From contig NZ_BMYM01000001.1 of assembly GCF_014652275.1 (NCBI RefSeq), positions 1,426,001-1,490,000 of the forward strand: a DNA stretch of 64,000 nucleotides, read 5' to 3'. Numbering within the stretch: the first letter of the stretch is position 1; each line of letters begins with the position of its first letter. This DNA is from Parahalioglobus pacificus (GTDB taxonomy: Bacteria; Pseudomonadota; Gammaproteobacteria; Pseudomonadales; Halieaceae). This document shows, in pieces, positions 16,339 to 26,500 of this stretch. Made by a program: the position numbers and the translations under genes. Under the pieces are notes generated by a model, which was given only the letters and a program-made list of their open reading frames with translations, made no database searches and was not told the origin of the DNA.

Positions 16339-17937
16339 TTAGCTTGCCGAGCGAGTAATACCCAACTCCGCAAGCTTTCGTTTAGCGGGCTCGAGAATCG
16401 AGCCGTACTTCCTCCAGCGTCCGACAGCTGAAGAGTAAACAGGGGTTCTAACCTGGGACGCGCTGGGCGTGGCTACAGCTCGTTTATTTTCGAAGAAGCG
16501 AAGGCAGCTGGGCTCCCAATCTAGGCCCAAATAGTCAATCATGGCCCGCGAGAGCGATTCAGGCTCGCCAACGATCTGCTCGTAGTCGATGGCAAGCATT
16601 CTGTCACCTAATACTGCCTTCCAATGCTCGACTAAAGTCTCGAATGCTGCCACGTAAGATGCCGTATCTTCTAGGTCGTAGCTGTAGTTGTAATACGAGT
16701 AGTCAGCTGAGAACAGTTGGCGGTAGTTGGATAGCACCGCATCCATAGGATCTCGACGCAAAAGTATTACCTTTGCCCTTGGCATAAATCGCATGACATA
16801 GCCAAGCATAAACACGTTCAACGGTGTTTTATCAATGAAGTAGCTGGCCTCGGGTGGTACGTTTTTAAGCCGCGGGGCAATCGAATCCAGGTAGACACGC
16901 TCTAAGGGAATTGCGCCCCGGGCTGTGGATTCAATGATCTTGGGAGATATGACCTTGGAACCAGTATCGCCAGAGAGACGCTTTACAGCAGTCGGTAAGT
17001 CCTGGAGTTCGCCTAAGCTGGCTACTTTACTATGAGCCGTCAGTATCTGTTCGACTAGCGTTGTGCCGGTCCGAGGAAGCCCTACGACAAACAGAGGGGT
17101 TCGCAAAGGCACCCTGGGAGCATGCTCGTCCTTTGTCGGCTGCACCGTCATGAAGCTTTCGATCACAGCATTAAACAGCGCAGCGTCCTGATCAAACTCG
17201 TACCTGAGAGATTTCCTTCGCCGATTTTTGGCTGCACGAAGTCTTGTCAGCGCAGCAGAGTATTCTCCGCGAGACTCATCTATGCGGAACAAAGCATGGG
17301 CTAAGTAGAGTTCGTCTCGATCACTAAGCCCCGGCCGTTGAGCCAGAGCCCTCATCGATCTCTCATGACGATCGCTGACGTCGACTTTTTCCAGTTCAGA
17401 AAGCGCCCAATAGCCTCTGGCATTATCTGGCTGTAACTGGGTTACGCGCTCGTAATTCTTGCGAGCATCATCATGCCTACCCATAAACTGCATTGAGGCT
17501 GCCAGATTGAAAATTACTTCAGGATCCGCTGGCTTGAGGTCAGCAGCTTGAATCAATAAATTCAGCGCATTTTCGTGTCTACCTAAGCGGGTGTAGACCA
17601 CACCTAACGTGTTCATTGATTGAGACGATCGGACACCTACGCTGACTGCCATGTCGGCTGCATTGCCGGCTTCTGCGTCTTGGTTGGCCGAAGAGTGGTA
17701 CCTTGCTTTTTGGGTCAGGTATTCAGGATTCGCACGATCGATCTCTAGAGCCCTATCAACCAGCTTCAACGCGGCTGGTAGATTTCCTCCCACTTCGGCA
17801 GCGACCGACTCGAGAAACCATGCGTCGGCGTAAAGGGGATTCTCAGACCGCATCGCTCTACAAAGAGCAACTAGCTGACGAAAATTCCCTATGCGTAATG
17901 CTTTAGCACTGGCACTATCGAAGTCTGTACTATTCAT
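16339..17937 (-). CDS. TPR-containing sulfotransferase
   Basis: A 532-residue two-domain protein. Residues 1 to about 230 are tetratricopeptide repeats (ADAWFLESVAAEVGGNLPAAL, NTLGVVYTRLGRHENALNLL, VIFNLAASMQFMGRHDDARK). Residues about 280-510 form a PAPS-dependent sulfotransferase: the 5'-phosphosulfate loop GLPRTGTTLVEQ near 288, and the 3'-phosphate-binding region RRDPMDAVLSNYRQ. It would transfer sulfate from PAPS to a hydroxyl or amine of an unknown acceptor; no signal peptide is seen. Genes of this architecture are often found near TonB receptors in marine and freshwater Proteobacteria, as here. It starts at ATG 17935-17937 after GGAGAGG. Confidence 0.88.
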   Translation of the reverse strand: MNSTDFDSASAKALRIGNFRQLVALCRAMRSENPLYADAWFLESVAAEVGGNLPAALKLVDRALEIDRANPEYLTQKARYHSSANQDAEAGNAADMAVSVGVRSSQSMNTLGVVYTRLGRHENALNLLIQAADLKPADPEVIFNLAASMQFMGRHDDARKNYERVTQLQPDNARGYWALSELEKVDVSDRHERSMRALAQRPGLSDRDELYLAHALFRIDESRGEYSAALTRLRAAKNRRRKSLRYEFDQDAALFNAVIESFMTVQPTKDEHAPRVPLRTPLFVVGLPRTGTTLVEQILTAHSKVASLGELQDLPTAVKRLSGDTGSKVISPKIIESTARGAIPLERVYLDSIAPRLKNVPPEASYFIDKTPLNVFMLGYVMRFMPRAKVILLRRDPMDAVLSNYRQLFSADYSYYNYSYDLEDTASYVAAFETLVEHWKAVLGDRMLAIDYEQIVGEPESLSRAMIDYLGLDWEPSCLRFFENKRAVATPSASQVRTPVYSSAVGRWRKYGSILEPAKRKLAELGITRSAS

Positions 17938-18356
17938 GCTGCCATTTACCTCTCCTAGTTTGGCCTATAACGAGCGACTATCCCATTTTACCTAAGATGC
18001 AGTTCATCTCAGCAAAATAGAAACTCTGGGCTCAGAGCAAACAGGCATTGCGATGACCTATACGCGCAATGATAGCTGAGAGTGCGGTCATTGGAGCCTC
18101 AGCACTGCTGCACTGCGATCTCCAGAAGGGCCGACCGAACCAGTGCAGATTTTTCCAAGAGCTGCCATATTGGGTTTCACAGAAAAGGCGGGTACTGCAA
18201 AGGCAGAACGTACAAACAGTCTGTTTCACCCACCGCAAGACGGCGAACGTAACAGGCCTGCCCGTTGTTGGAAGACCCCGTGGCGCCACACTAAATTGCC
18301 TGCTAACTTCTTTACTTGGGTGGTCCTATATCAGTCAACGAGAGATCCTTAACGAT
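17938..18356. other. Intergenic region between sulfotransferase and dehalogenase
   Basis: Divergent spacer of about 420 nt. The frame of the dehalogenase is open back to 18069, but that 96-codon extension has no ribosome binding site, places a Cys/Arg-rich stretch before an obvious signal peptide, and is not accepted. No clear promoter, RNA or repeat was found. Confidence 0.4.
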
Positions 18357-19394
18357 ATGAAAAAACTGCTTCCGTGGTTAATGATAAATCTGCTTCTGGT
18401 ACCGGTAATCTCGCTTGCAGAGGCAGTTGCACCGGGCGTCTTGCGCACGCCTGATAGCCGCTTTGAGCATCTGCAGGACTATCCATTTACACCTCACTAC
18501 ATGGATATTCAGGGCTTGCGCGTCCACTACCTGGACGAAGGTCCAGAAGACGGAGCTCCCATCGTTTTGCTACATGGCGAGCCAACCTGGAGTTACCTTT
18601 TTCGCACCATGATCCCGGTCCTAACCGCCGCAGGGCATAGGGTAATTGCACCTGACATGATTGGCTTCGGGCGATCGGACAAACTCATCGAGCGAGAGGC
18701 CTACACTTACCCATTCCATATCGAAACCATAAGTGAGCTGGTTGAGCGATTAGATCTTCGCGACGCCACTTTCTTCGGGCAGGACTGGGGTGGTCTGGTG
18801 GGGCTGCGGGTCGTGGCAGCAAACCCGGAGCGTTTTGCCCGCGTGGTTGTTTCCAATACCGGCCTACCCGACGCTGACGGCCTACGCGCGTTCATCGCCG
18901 AGCGGCTTTTCAGGCTACTGGCGTGGTGGGAGAACCCGGTCACGATTGACGAACTGATCAACGACCCTGCCTTTCCTAAATGGGTCGCCTATTCCTACTA
19001 CGGCGACGACCTGTCTGTCGCCAAGGTCATGTCTTTCCTTGGGAATATAAGCGATCCCGAAATCGTCGCCGGCTACACTGCACCTTACCCCGATGCTCGT
19101 TATAAGGCAGGTGCGCAGATTTTTCCCTACCTCATACCGACACAGTTAACAGAAAACAGGGCGGCTTGGGAAGAAGTATTCGAGCGATGGAATAAACCAT
19201 TCCTAGTTGCTTTCACAGACTCAGACCCGGTGACTAGTGCCACTGATATGGCGGCACAGTTCGCAACTCGCGTGCCCGGCGCAACACAAGTGACCATTAA
19301 GGGCGTGGGTCATTTTGTGCAGGAAGAGGTGGGGCCGGAGCTCGCGGCACTCATCAACGATTTCATTGCAGGCAAACCTGTGCAGGGATTCTAG
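18357..19394 (+). CDS. Haloalkane dehalogenase (HLD-I, DhlA-like) with signal peptide
   Basis: A 345-residue alpha/beta-hydrolase that closely resembles DhlA-type haloalkane dehalogenases: HGEPTWSYLFRTMIPV (oxyanion region), nucleophile Asp143 with its adjacent halide-binding Trp in GQDWGG, a candidate acid Asp at 288 or 290 (FTDSDP) and the base His319 in GVGHFVQEE. It would hydrolyse carbon-halogen bonds to an alcohol plus halide. Unlike classical cytosolic HLDs it begins with a Sec signal peptide (MKKLLPWLMINLLLVPVISLAEA), suggesting a periplasmic enzyme. The internal ATG at 18357 is chosen because it places this signal peptide at the N-terminus. The neighbouring TonB receptor could supply a substrate, but that is speculative. 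Confidence 0.85.
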   Translation: MKKLLPWLMINLLLVPVISLAEAVAPGVLRTPDSRFEHLQDYPFTPHYMDIQGLRVHYLDEGPEDGAPIVLLHGEPTWSYLFRTMIPVLTAAGHRVIAPDMIGFGRSDKLIEREAYTYPFHIETISELVERLDLRDATFFGQDWGGLVGLRVVAANPERFARVVVSNTGLPDADGLRAFIAERLFRLLAWWENPVTIDELINDPAFPKWVAYSYYGDDLSVAKVMSFLGNISDPEIVAGYTAPYPDARYKAGAQIFPYLIPTQLTENRAAWEEVFERWNKPFLVAFTDSDPVTSATDMAAQFATRVPGATQVTIKGVGHFVQEEVGPELAALINDFIAGKPVQGF

Positions 19395-19773
19395 TGACCC
19401 TTTAGTGCACCTTCGGCGAAATAACACGCTTTACAAATCGCAACCCCAACCGCAAGTAGTGCGCGATGACACCGTTTTCTGCAGTTAAGCACGGACTGAG
19501 CGTAGCCTCTTCGAACTGCGACCGAGCAAAATTCGTAGGGTGCTCTCTTCGCCTTCCGCGCTCTCTCCGGAGTGGAAAAGGGCAATAGAGAAACCTCCAC
19601 CTTTGGCCATTGAGCTACGGCTGACTCTAGCGTTGCCCGGTGATGAGAGCTATGCAGCCGCTGGGCTCATTAGCTGTGAGCCAGAGGGCTTCTTTGACTG
19701 CCAATCCGCACTGCCCGCTAATGCGAAAGTGCCAGCGGGCTGCACGCCAGAAAACCACGGTACCAGATCGTTG
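19395..19773. other. Intergenic region between dehalogenase and GST
   Basis: A convergent spacer of about 380 nt with no gene found. GCCCGCT (19713-19719) and AGCGGGC (19734-19740) form a 7-bp inverted repeat with a 14-nt loop near the 3' end of the GST gene, without a T-run on either strand. Confidence 0.35.
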
Positions 19774-20433
19774 CTATCGCTTGGCGGCCAAGCGCGCCAT
19801 GAACTCGGGAGCATTCGCCTTCTGGTCAGCATCGATGCGTTCAGCAATGTCGGTGCTCGCCATCAGTTCATCCCACGCTGCCAGCCCGTCGATACTGGCA
19901 AGAATATCCCAGTCCAAATGGGCTTTCCCAACGAGACGAGGAATGGCCAGGGCATAGCGCAGATAGATATCGGCCAGCGTTAGCGTTTCACCGTTCATGT
20001 AAGGGGTGAACGTCGCCAGCGCATTCAGGCCATCAACGCCGCGCTGCAGGGTATTGCGTACCTCTTCCTTGAGCGCTTCAGGCGGCTCCCCGCCACCAAG
20101 GGCAAATGGCAACAAGCGACGTGCCGGCAGTTCAATGTAGAGTTCGGTCAGCTTTATCATTTGCCGCACATGCCCGCGCTCAGAGGCATTTGCGGGGTAA
20201 AGAAGCACCTCAGAATAGGCGTCTTCGATGTAGTCCAACAGTACCGTGCTCTCCGAAAGATTCACGCCGTCTTCGGTGGTCATGGCCGGCACCTTGCCCG
20301 CCGGACTCACCGCAAGCAGTTCTGCCATGTCCGGGTAGACTTTGTTCTCCTCAAAGGCTACCCCTTTGTACAGCAATGCATGCTTGACGATGTTGTAGTA
20401 ATTACTGAATGAGAAGCCGTGAAGTATCAGCAT
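19774..20433 (-). CDS. Glutathione S-transferase family protein
   Basis: A 219-residue cytosolic GST: an N-terminal thioredoxin-like domain (FSFSNYYNIVKHALLYKGV, then the cis-Pro loop AGKVPAM and the glutathione gamma-Glu contact ESTVLLDYIE) and an all-helical C-terminal domain (LTLADIYLRYALAIPRL). Probably conjugates or reduces electrophiles with glutathione; the class is not clear. It starts at ATG 20431-20433 with AGGAG 7 nt upstream. The lipoprotein gene upstream is separated by a strong terminator, so it is transcribed independently. Confidence 0.88.
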   Translation of the reverse strand: MLILHGFSFSNYYNIVKHALLYKGVAFEENKVYPDMAELLAVSPAGKVPAMTTEDGVNLSESTVLLDYIEDAYSEVLLYPANASERGHVRQMIKLTELYIELPARRLLPFALGGGEPPEALKEEVRNTLQRGVDGLNALATFTPYMNGETLTLADIYLRYALAIPRLVGKAHLDWDILASIDGLAAWDELMASTDIAERIDADQKANAPEFMARLAAKR

Positions 20434-20582
20434 GGTTATCTCCTGATGGATTGAAGGCCGGTGCGCGGTTTAGGCAAGAGAGTGCTTTGCGAAGCCCCTC
20501 GCCGATGCTGTTCGTTAATACGCGGCGATCCAAAGTATCAGTTCAATGCAGGCTTTGGTGCACCGGACAAAATCTTGAAGGC

Positions 20583-20609
20583 AAAAAAAAACCGCGCCCA
20601 AGGACGCGG
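20583..20609 (-). terminator. Rho-independent terminator of the TonB receptor-lipoprotein operon
   Basis: In minus-strand RNA a 7-bp stem including one G-U pair (20592-20598 with 20603-20609) closes a 4-nt loop, followed by nine Ts (20583-20591). It lies 32 nt after the lipoprotein stop. Confidence 0.85.
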
Positions 20610-20640
20610 CTAATCTTACAAGAACAGGGTTTTTTTTGAA

Positions 20641-23487
20641 TCAGTCCAGGGAGCCCGGAACAATCCAGCCAGCCCACCAGGCATCTTCGGGGCTTGTGCC
20701 CGGCTCAACGGCACCGATGAAGTCGGTATCGTCGAACTCAAAGCCAGAGCCGTTATCGACGGCAATGATGCCCGGTGCCATTACCGATGCTTCCGCGTCC
20801 GTGATCGCATAAGCCGCGTCCAGAGTCACGCCGGTGTTGGTGTCTTCGCCGGCGTTGTCTGCACTATCGGCGGCACGGCGGCTGTAGAAACCGTCCATAC
20901 ACTCACCCAGCACGTTAACCAGACCCACGGTGGAAGGCACGATGGTCGAACCGTCACCGTTGATATCTGCATCGTCGATGCGCACACAACCATTATCGAA
21001 CTCTTTGACCGCCGTGTTGTAGATGGTGGTGGTCAGGGCACCGCGCAGACGCATGCCTGGCTGTGCACCCGCATCAGAGTCGGGGTTGTTGCTCACATCG
21101 CTACCGATCAGCAGGATATTGGCAAGTACCGCTTCGGTCTCGGGCACGTACTCATCGTCAGACGAGTTCGCCTCGATGCCGCGCGGGTCGTTAGAACCAG
21201 TGGGGCCAGGCTTGTTGGGGTTCTTACGCACAATGGCGTACTGGATGTTGCCCTTGAAGCCTTCGTCGAAGTCGATGTCGTCATCGTCGTTGTTGGTCAG
21301 AACGGCGTAGCGCACGTTCACAGTACCGCCGAACCACTCGATGCCATCATCCAGGTTACCGTGAACCTGCACGTACTCGATGGTGGTGCCATGACCCACA
21401 CCCTGCAGGGTGAGACCATTCACTTCGTTATTGGGACCAGCCACCAGGCCACCCTCGGCGATAACCATATAGCGGATCTCACCGCTGTCGTCCGCGGGGT
21501 CATTACCGCCGTAATTGCCCACGAAGGTACCACCCTCACCGATAACGTTACATACGGTGCCAGAGCCAAAGCAGGGTCCAGTGCCGCCGGCACCGAACTG
21601 GGGTGCAAAGCCCTGAACGAGCACTCCGCCCCACTCACCTTCGCCGTCCAGATCGTCGTCGAGGCTTGAGAACACGATTGGGCTGGCTGCAGAGCCAATG
21701 GCATTTAGCTTGGAGCCGCGAGTAACGATCAGCGAACCGTCGTCGAAGGCCTTAACCTGAACACCAGCACGGATAGTCAGGGTAACGCCCGCATCCTTGA
21801 TAGCTTGCACGTCGGCGTCACCTGCGACTTCACGGTTACCGTCACCGACCACCACGTCACCAGACAGGCGCCATTCGATACCAGAGATCAGCGTGTAATC
21901 CTGGTCGATAGTGCCGGAGAGGGTGCACACCTCGTTGCCGGCATCGCAGCTTACGAAGTCAGCGGGCTCAACTTCTTCTGACTCGCCCACGGTGTCTGGC
22001 AGAGTCCAGCCTTCCCACCAGCCGCTGGAGGCAGCAGGATCAACCGCACCGACGTAGGCAGTCTGGTCGAACATGAAGCCCGAGCCATTGTTGACTGCAT
22101 TGATCACGGGTGCAGAGTCGAGAACAGCTTCGGACTCGTTGATCGCCAGTGTGTTGCTGTAAGTCAGGGTCAGCAGTTCTACATTGTCTTCAACGTCGGC
22201 ATCACGCTTGTTGTAGATACCGTCTCGACAGTCATTGAGAACGTTGATCAGAGACACATTGGAGGGGATGATGACACTGCCGTCGCCGTTCACGTCGGCA
22301 TCATCAATGCGGTGACAGCCTTCGTTGAACTCGGCTACAGACGAGTTGAAGATGCTCACCGTAACCGCACCACGAAGGCGAGTACCCGGCTGTGGACCGG
22401 CATCAGAGTCTTCGTTGTTGTTCAGGTCACTACCAATGATTGTCACGTTGGCAATGACTGCTTCAGTCTCAGGCACGTACTCGTCGTCTGAAGAGTTCGC
22501 CTCAATCGCGCGAGGGTCGTTAGAGCCGGTAGGTGCGTCCTTGTCCTTGGCCTTCTCAACAATCGCGTACTGAATGTTGCCCTGGTAACCCTCATCGAAA
22601 TCGATGTCGTCATCGTCGTTACCGGTCAGTACCAGGTAGCGCGCGTCCACCGTACCGCCGAACCACTCGACACCGTCGTCCAGGTTGTTGTGGACCTGAA
22701 CGTATTCAACGGTAGTGCCATGGCCGACGCCCTGCAGCGTGAGGCCATTCACTTCGTTGTTGGGTCCAGCTACCAGACCGCCTTCGGCGATGCGGACGTA
22801 GCGGACTGTACCGCTGTTGTCGTCAGGCTCATTACCACCGTAGTTACCCACGAAGGTTCCGCCCTCACCGATAACGTTACAGACAGTGCCCTCGCCAAAA
22901 CAGGCGCCTGTGCCGCCTGGACCGAACTGGGGTGCGAAACCTTGTACAAGCACCCCGCCCCACTCGCCGAGACCGTCGAAACCGTCGTCCAGCGAGCTGA
23001 AGGTAATCGGTGCCGCTGCCGTACCGTTGGCTTCAAGTCGCGAGCCGCGAGTGATGATCAGGGAGCCGTCATCGAACGCTTTGATATCCGCGCCCGCTTC
23101 GACTTCCAGCACCACGCCTGCGTCCTTAACTGCCTGGACATCGGCGTCATCCAGCACTTCGCGGTTACCGTCACCGACAACCACGTCGCCGGACAGGCGC
23201 CACTCAACGCCCGCTCCGAGTCGGTAATCTTCAAGTACGGAGCCTGACAGCGTGCCGACTGAACAGTCGTCATTGAACTCGACAAAGTCAGCCTCCACAA
23301 CGGAATCGCAGTCTCCGTCGCCGTCTCCGTCGCCGTCGCCGTCGCCATCACCGTCTCCATCACCGTCTCCGTCGCCGTCTCCACCTGGTGGTGGTACGAC
23401 GATAGTTACGTCGTCACCCTCATCTCCCGAACAACCCACAAGGGTCGTAAAGACAAGGAGGAACGCTATCAATAGCTCTTTCTTCAT
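20641..23487 (-). CDS. Large lipoprotein with two tandem beta-helix-like repeats and a Gly-Asp linker
   Basis: A 948-residue lipoprotein. The signal peptide ends in TTLVGC (Cys19 lipidated; next residue Ser, so outer membrane). A linker of 12 Gly-Asp dipeptides follows. Two copies of a module of about 430 residues come next, roughly 65-510 and 515-948, sharing many identical strings (RLSGDVVVGDGNREV, AFDDGSLI, LEWGGVLVQGFAPQF-like, NEVNGLTLQGVGHGTT, NSSDDEYVPETEAV). Recurring short strands ending in Gly or Asn suggest a right-handed parallel beta-helix. I know such lipoproteins as companions of TonB receptors but not their function. Co-transcribed with the receptor gene 83 nt upstream and hence behind its Pho-box array; a surface partner in substrate capture is plausible. 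Confidence 0.85.
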   Translation of the reverse strand: MKKELLIAFLLVFTTLVGCSGDEGDDVTIVVPPPGGDGDGDGDGDGDGDGDGDGDGDGDCDSVVEADFVEFNDDCSVGTLSGSVLEDYRLGAGVEWRLSGDVVVGDGNREVLDDADVQAVKDAGVVLEVEAGADIKAFDDGSLIITRGSRLEANGTAAAPITFSSLDDGFDGLGEWGGVLVQGFAPQFGPGGTGACFGEGTVCNVIGEGGTFVGNYGGNEPDDNSGTVRYVRIAEGGLVAGPNNEVNGLTLQGVGHGTTVEYVQVHNNLDDGVEWFGGTVDARYLVLTGNDDDDIDFDEGYQGNIQYAIVEKAKDKDAPTGSNDPRAIEANSSDDEYVPETEAVIANVTIIGSDLNNNEDSDAGPQPGTRLRGAVTVSIFNSSVAEFNEGCHRIDDADVNGDGSVIIPSNVSLINVLNDCRDGIYNKRDADVEDNVELLTLTYSNTLAINESEAVLDSAPVINAVNNGSGFMFDQTAYVGAVDPAASSGWWEGWTLPDTVGESEEVEPADFVSCDAGNEVCTLSGTIDQDYTLISGIEWRLSGDVVVGDGNREVAGDADVQAIKDAGVTLTIRAGVQVKAFDDGSLIVTRGSKLNAIGSAASPIVFSSLDDDLDGEGEWGGVLVQGFAPQFGAGGTGPCFGSGTVCNVIGEGGTFVGNYGGNDPADDSGEIRYMVIAEGGLVAGPNNEVNGLTLQGVGHGTTIEYVQVHGNLDDGIEWFGGTVNVRYAVLTNNDDDDIDFDEGFKGNIQYAIVRKNPNKPGPTGSNDPRGIEANSSDDEYVPETEAVLANILLIGSDVSNNPDSDAGAQPGMRLRGALTTTIYNTAVKEFDNGCVRIDDADINGDGSTIVPSTVGLVNVLGECMDGFYSRRAADSADNAGEDTNTGVTLDAAYAITDAEASVMAPGIIAVDNGSGFEFDDTDFIGAVEPGTSPEDAWWAGWIVPGSLD
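23311..23382 (-). repeat. Hexanucleotide repeat coding for (Gly-Asp)12
   Basis: Twelve consecutive 6-nt units encode Gly-Asp. Units alternate among GGAGAC, GGCGAC and GGTGAT (minus strand), so the peptide is exactly repeated while the DNA is not. Confidence 0.9.
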
Positions 23488-23507
23488 GATGTTTCCCTTA
23501 CCCTTCT

Positions 23508-23525
23508 AAAAAATGCGAAATCGCA
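23508..23525 (-). terminator. Weak terminator or attenuator between receptor and lipoprotein genes
   Basis: On the minus strand TGCG/CGCA (around ATTT) forms a short hairpin immediately followed by six Ts. It sits 21 nt before the lipoprotein start. The stem is only 4 bp, so it may at most reduce read-through. Confidence 0.3.
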
Positions 23526-23570
23526 ACCCTGAAAAATATTCATCAAACGCCGACAAGCCGACGTCATCCC

Positions 23571-26500
23571 CTAGAAAAACTGGTAGGTCAGACCCACCTG
23601 AAACGTGGTTCCTGTCTCGAAACTCTCGATGGTGTTGCCGTTCTGCACAAACTCGAACTCATCGTTCAGCAGATTGTTAATCTGCGCACTCAAAGTGAGT
23701 GCTTCGCCAAACATCTTCGAGTAGGTGATGTCGACAATGATCCGGCCGGACTCAATCTCCGGTCCATTCTGCGTACCACGCGCCACACGGAAGATGCGAT
23801 CGTCGAAATAGTTCACCAGCAAGGTCACTTTCTGCTCGGTGGGATAGTGATCGAAACCCAGCTGAACATTTGCCAGCCACTCCGACTGCCCCTGCAGCAC
23901 ACGTCCGTTGGCGGACTCACCCTCGAGACGGATCGAATCTTCCGAGAGCTCCACTTCCGAGTCGATGTAAGACACGTTACCGCCTAGGAACAGCAGGTAC
24001 TCGTCTTCATCGAGCAGGTTCTTGGTGGCATCCAGTTCAATACCGAACAGATCGGCAGAATCCTGGTTGCGGAAGGTGATACCGCGCGCCGCTGAACCCG
24101 ATGCATCCGGAATCGCACGCTCGATAGGCTGATCAATTTCCTTGGCAAAAACTGCCAGAGAAATGCTCTCGGTATCAGAGAAGTAGTACTCGAGACGCGC
24201 GTCCAGGTTTTCAATGGTTGAGACCTGCAGGTTCGGGTTACCGAAAATCGGGTCGTCGGTGAACGGGTCGAAGGAAATCGACTCGGAACGCTCAATCAGG
24301 CCGGGGTAGGAGGCCGTTTCGCTGTAACCGACTCGGAACTGCCAATCGTCCAACGGACGCCAGGTCGCGCTGATCGCCGGGTACCAGTCATCGAAATTCA
24401 GCTCGTTGGATGAATCCGGCTCATTCGGGTAGTCCAGCGTCTGGCTGAAGTCCTCGAAGCGAGCACCGATGCCAAAGAACCAGGCGTCGCCTAAATCAGT
24501 GTTGGCATTCAGGTAATAGGCCTGAATCTCCTCTGTTGAATCGTAAGAATCAGTCTGGGTGGTATTGGCCGCCAGACGGAAGCGGTCCACGACAAAGTTC
24601 TGGTACGACAGGATCTCTTCAAGGTCTTGGTCGATGCCCAGGTCCACGTCTCGGAAATCGCCCTGACGTATGCCGAAACGGTACTGTTCGACGGTACGGT
24701 CTTTGTCGGACCAAAGGAGGCCAGCCTGCAGTTCCGTGGTGTTGTAGTCACCCCAGTCGATCGGCAGCTTATAGTCGAAGCCAAGGTCGATGCTGTCTTC
24801 AACCAGGTCTGACCAGCGCCGCTCAAAGGCCGAGGTCGACAGGTTATTGTTGAAGTAACTGTACTGGCGACGATCCGGCTCGTATCGGTCTGTACGAGAG
24901 TACGCGGCGCGCCAGTCGAATATATGCAAGCCGATATCGGACTCAAGCTCATTATGACCGGTAAACGCCTGGGAGAAGAATTGGCGCTCTACGTATTCGA
25001 GGATCGCGCTGGTGATTGCGTTGCCCTCCCGCCCATCGATGCCCGATTCGAGACGGGTTACATCGTCGGTAGCGCGGAGAATGCTGGTTTTGCTAAGAAC
25101 CTCGTCGGCCAGGCCGTATTCAAGACCAGTCACAAAGTAACCATTCAGGGCCACAGTTTCGCGGGTCCGGCGATACTCACCCTGTGTCTCGAGGGGGTTA
25201 CTCAACTCAGCATCACCACGATCATCGGTCTCGCGGCTGTAGTTGAGTGCGCCGTAGTAGCCCCACTCATTGTCGCCGGCAGGCAGGCGATCACCGTAGG
25301 CCCACCCCGCACTAACGTCTGGCAGGGCCTGCTTGTCACGAACGTTGTAATCATCCTGGAACTGCACAGCCAGCGCCGCGGCATCCAGCTGTGACGTACA
25401 GCGCTCAGGGTCAATCGCGGGATCACAGATTGTCAGTGACTGACCGCCGTCGGTGGCATTCACAACACGGTTGGGTAGGTCGCGTAAACCGTTGTCAAAG
25501 CCCAGCCACTCGGTCTCGCTGGAGCGATGCGCCAAGACGTCATCGCCCGTGAAATCGAAGTTATACGCGAGGTCGCCGGAGACCTGGTTGATCTTCTCGT
25601 CGGGGAGGCCCTTGGTATTGATCTTGATGGAGCCGCCCGTGGTCGTTGCCAGCTGATCGGGCGTGTAGGACTTCTGGATTTCGATGCCGCCCAGAATATT
25701 GGTCGGGAACAGGTCCAACTGCACGTCGCGGCGCTGCGGGTCGGTACTGGGCATCAACAGGCCGTTCAGTGTTGCCGAGATATACCGTCCGTCCAGACCG
25801 CGTACGGTGGCGTACTTACTGTCTGTTACCGATACACCTGCCACACGCACCAGGGCTGAGGCGACATCGCTGTCGCCGAAGCGCTGCAGCTGTTCGATAT
25901 CAATCGCGTTGGTGATGGAGGTCGCGAAGCGCTCAATGCCCTCTGAGGTGTCGGTTGGGTTGAATACGCCGAGAACAACAACCTCTTCCAATTGCGTGGA
26001 TGGCAGCTGTACCGCCACAGCGTCACTCTCAGCGGCGTACATAGTGACGCCAGCCGTAACGCCGGTGTCGGCAAGCACGCGCACATTGGGAATGTCGACT
26101 GACCGGTAGTCCGGTGCAACTACACGCACATCGTAGGCGCCGCGCGGAAGCTCCAGCACGTAAACGCCATCGCTATCAGTGGCTGTGCTTGCATCGACGC
26201 CCTCGGCAATGATGTTGGCGCCGACCACGGGGGCGCCCACGGTATTTTTCACCGTGCCGGTAATAAACCCTGTCGCTGCAACGTCACCTACCGCAAAGCG
26301 TTTTACGCTGACGACAGGCTCATCACCTGTGCTCGCTGTGAAAGTGACAACAATCTCCACGTCCTCATCGGCGCCGGAACTGAAAGCAACAGGGAAGGTC
26401 AGGTCATCGTCCGACAAACCCAACACGTGCTCGCCGGCAGTCAGCGGTGCTGAGATGCGGCCATTGCCATCAGTTTCGCCGATGGGTGTGTCGTCCAGGG

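Noticed and set aside
22690-23247. Antisense reading frames across the duplicated lipoprotein gene
   Set aside because: They mirror the codon bias of the real gene and occur in both copies as expected for shadows; no independent start signals.
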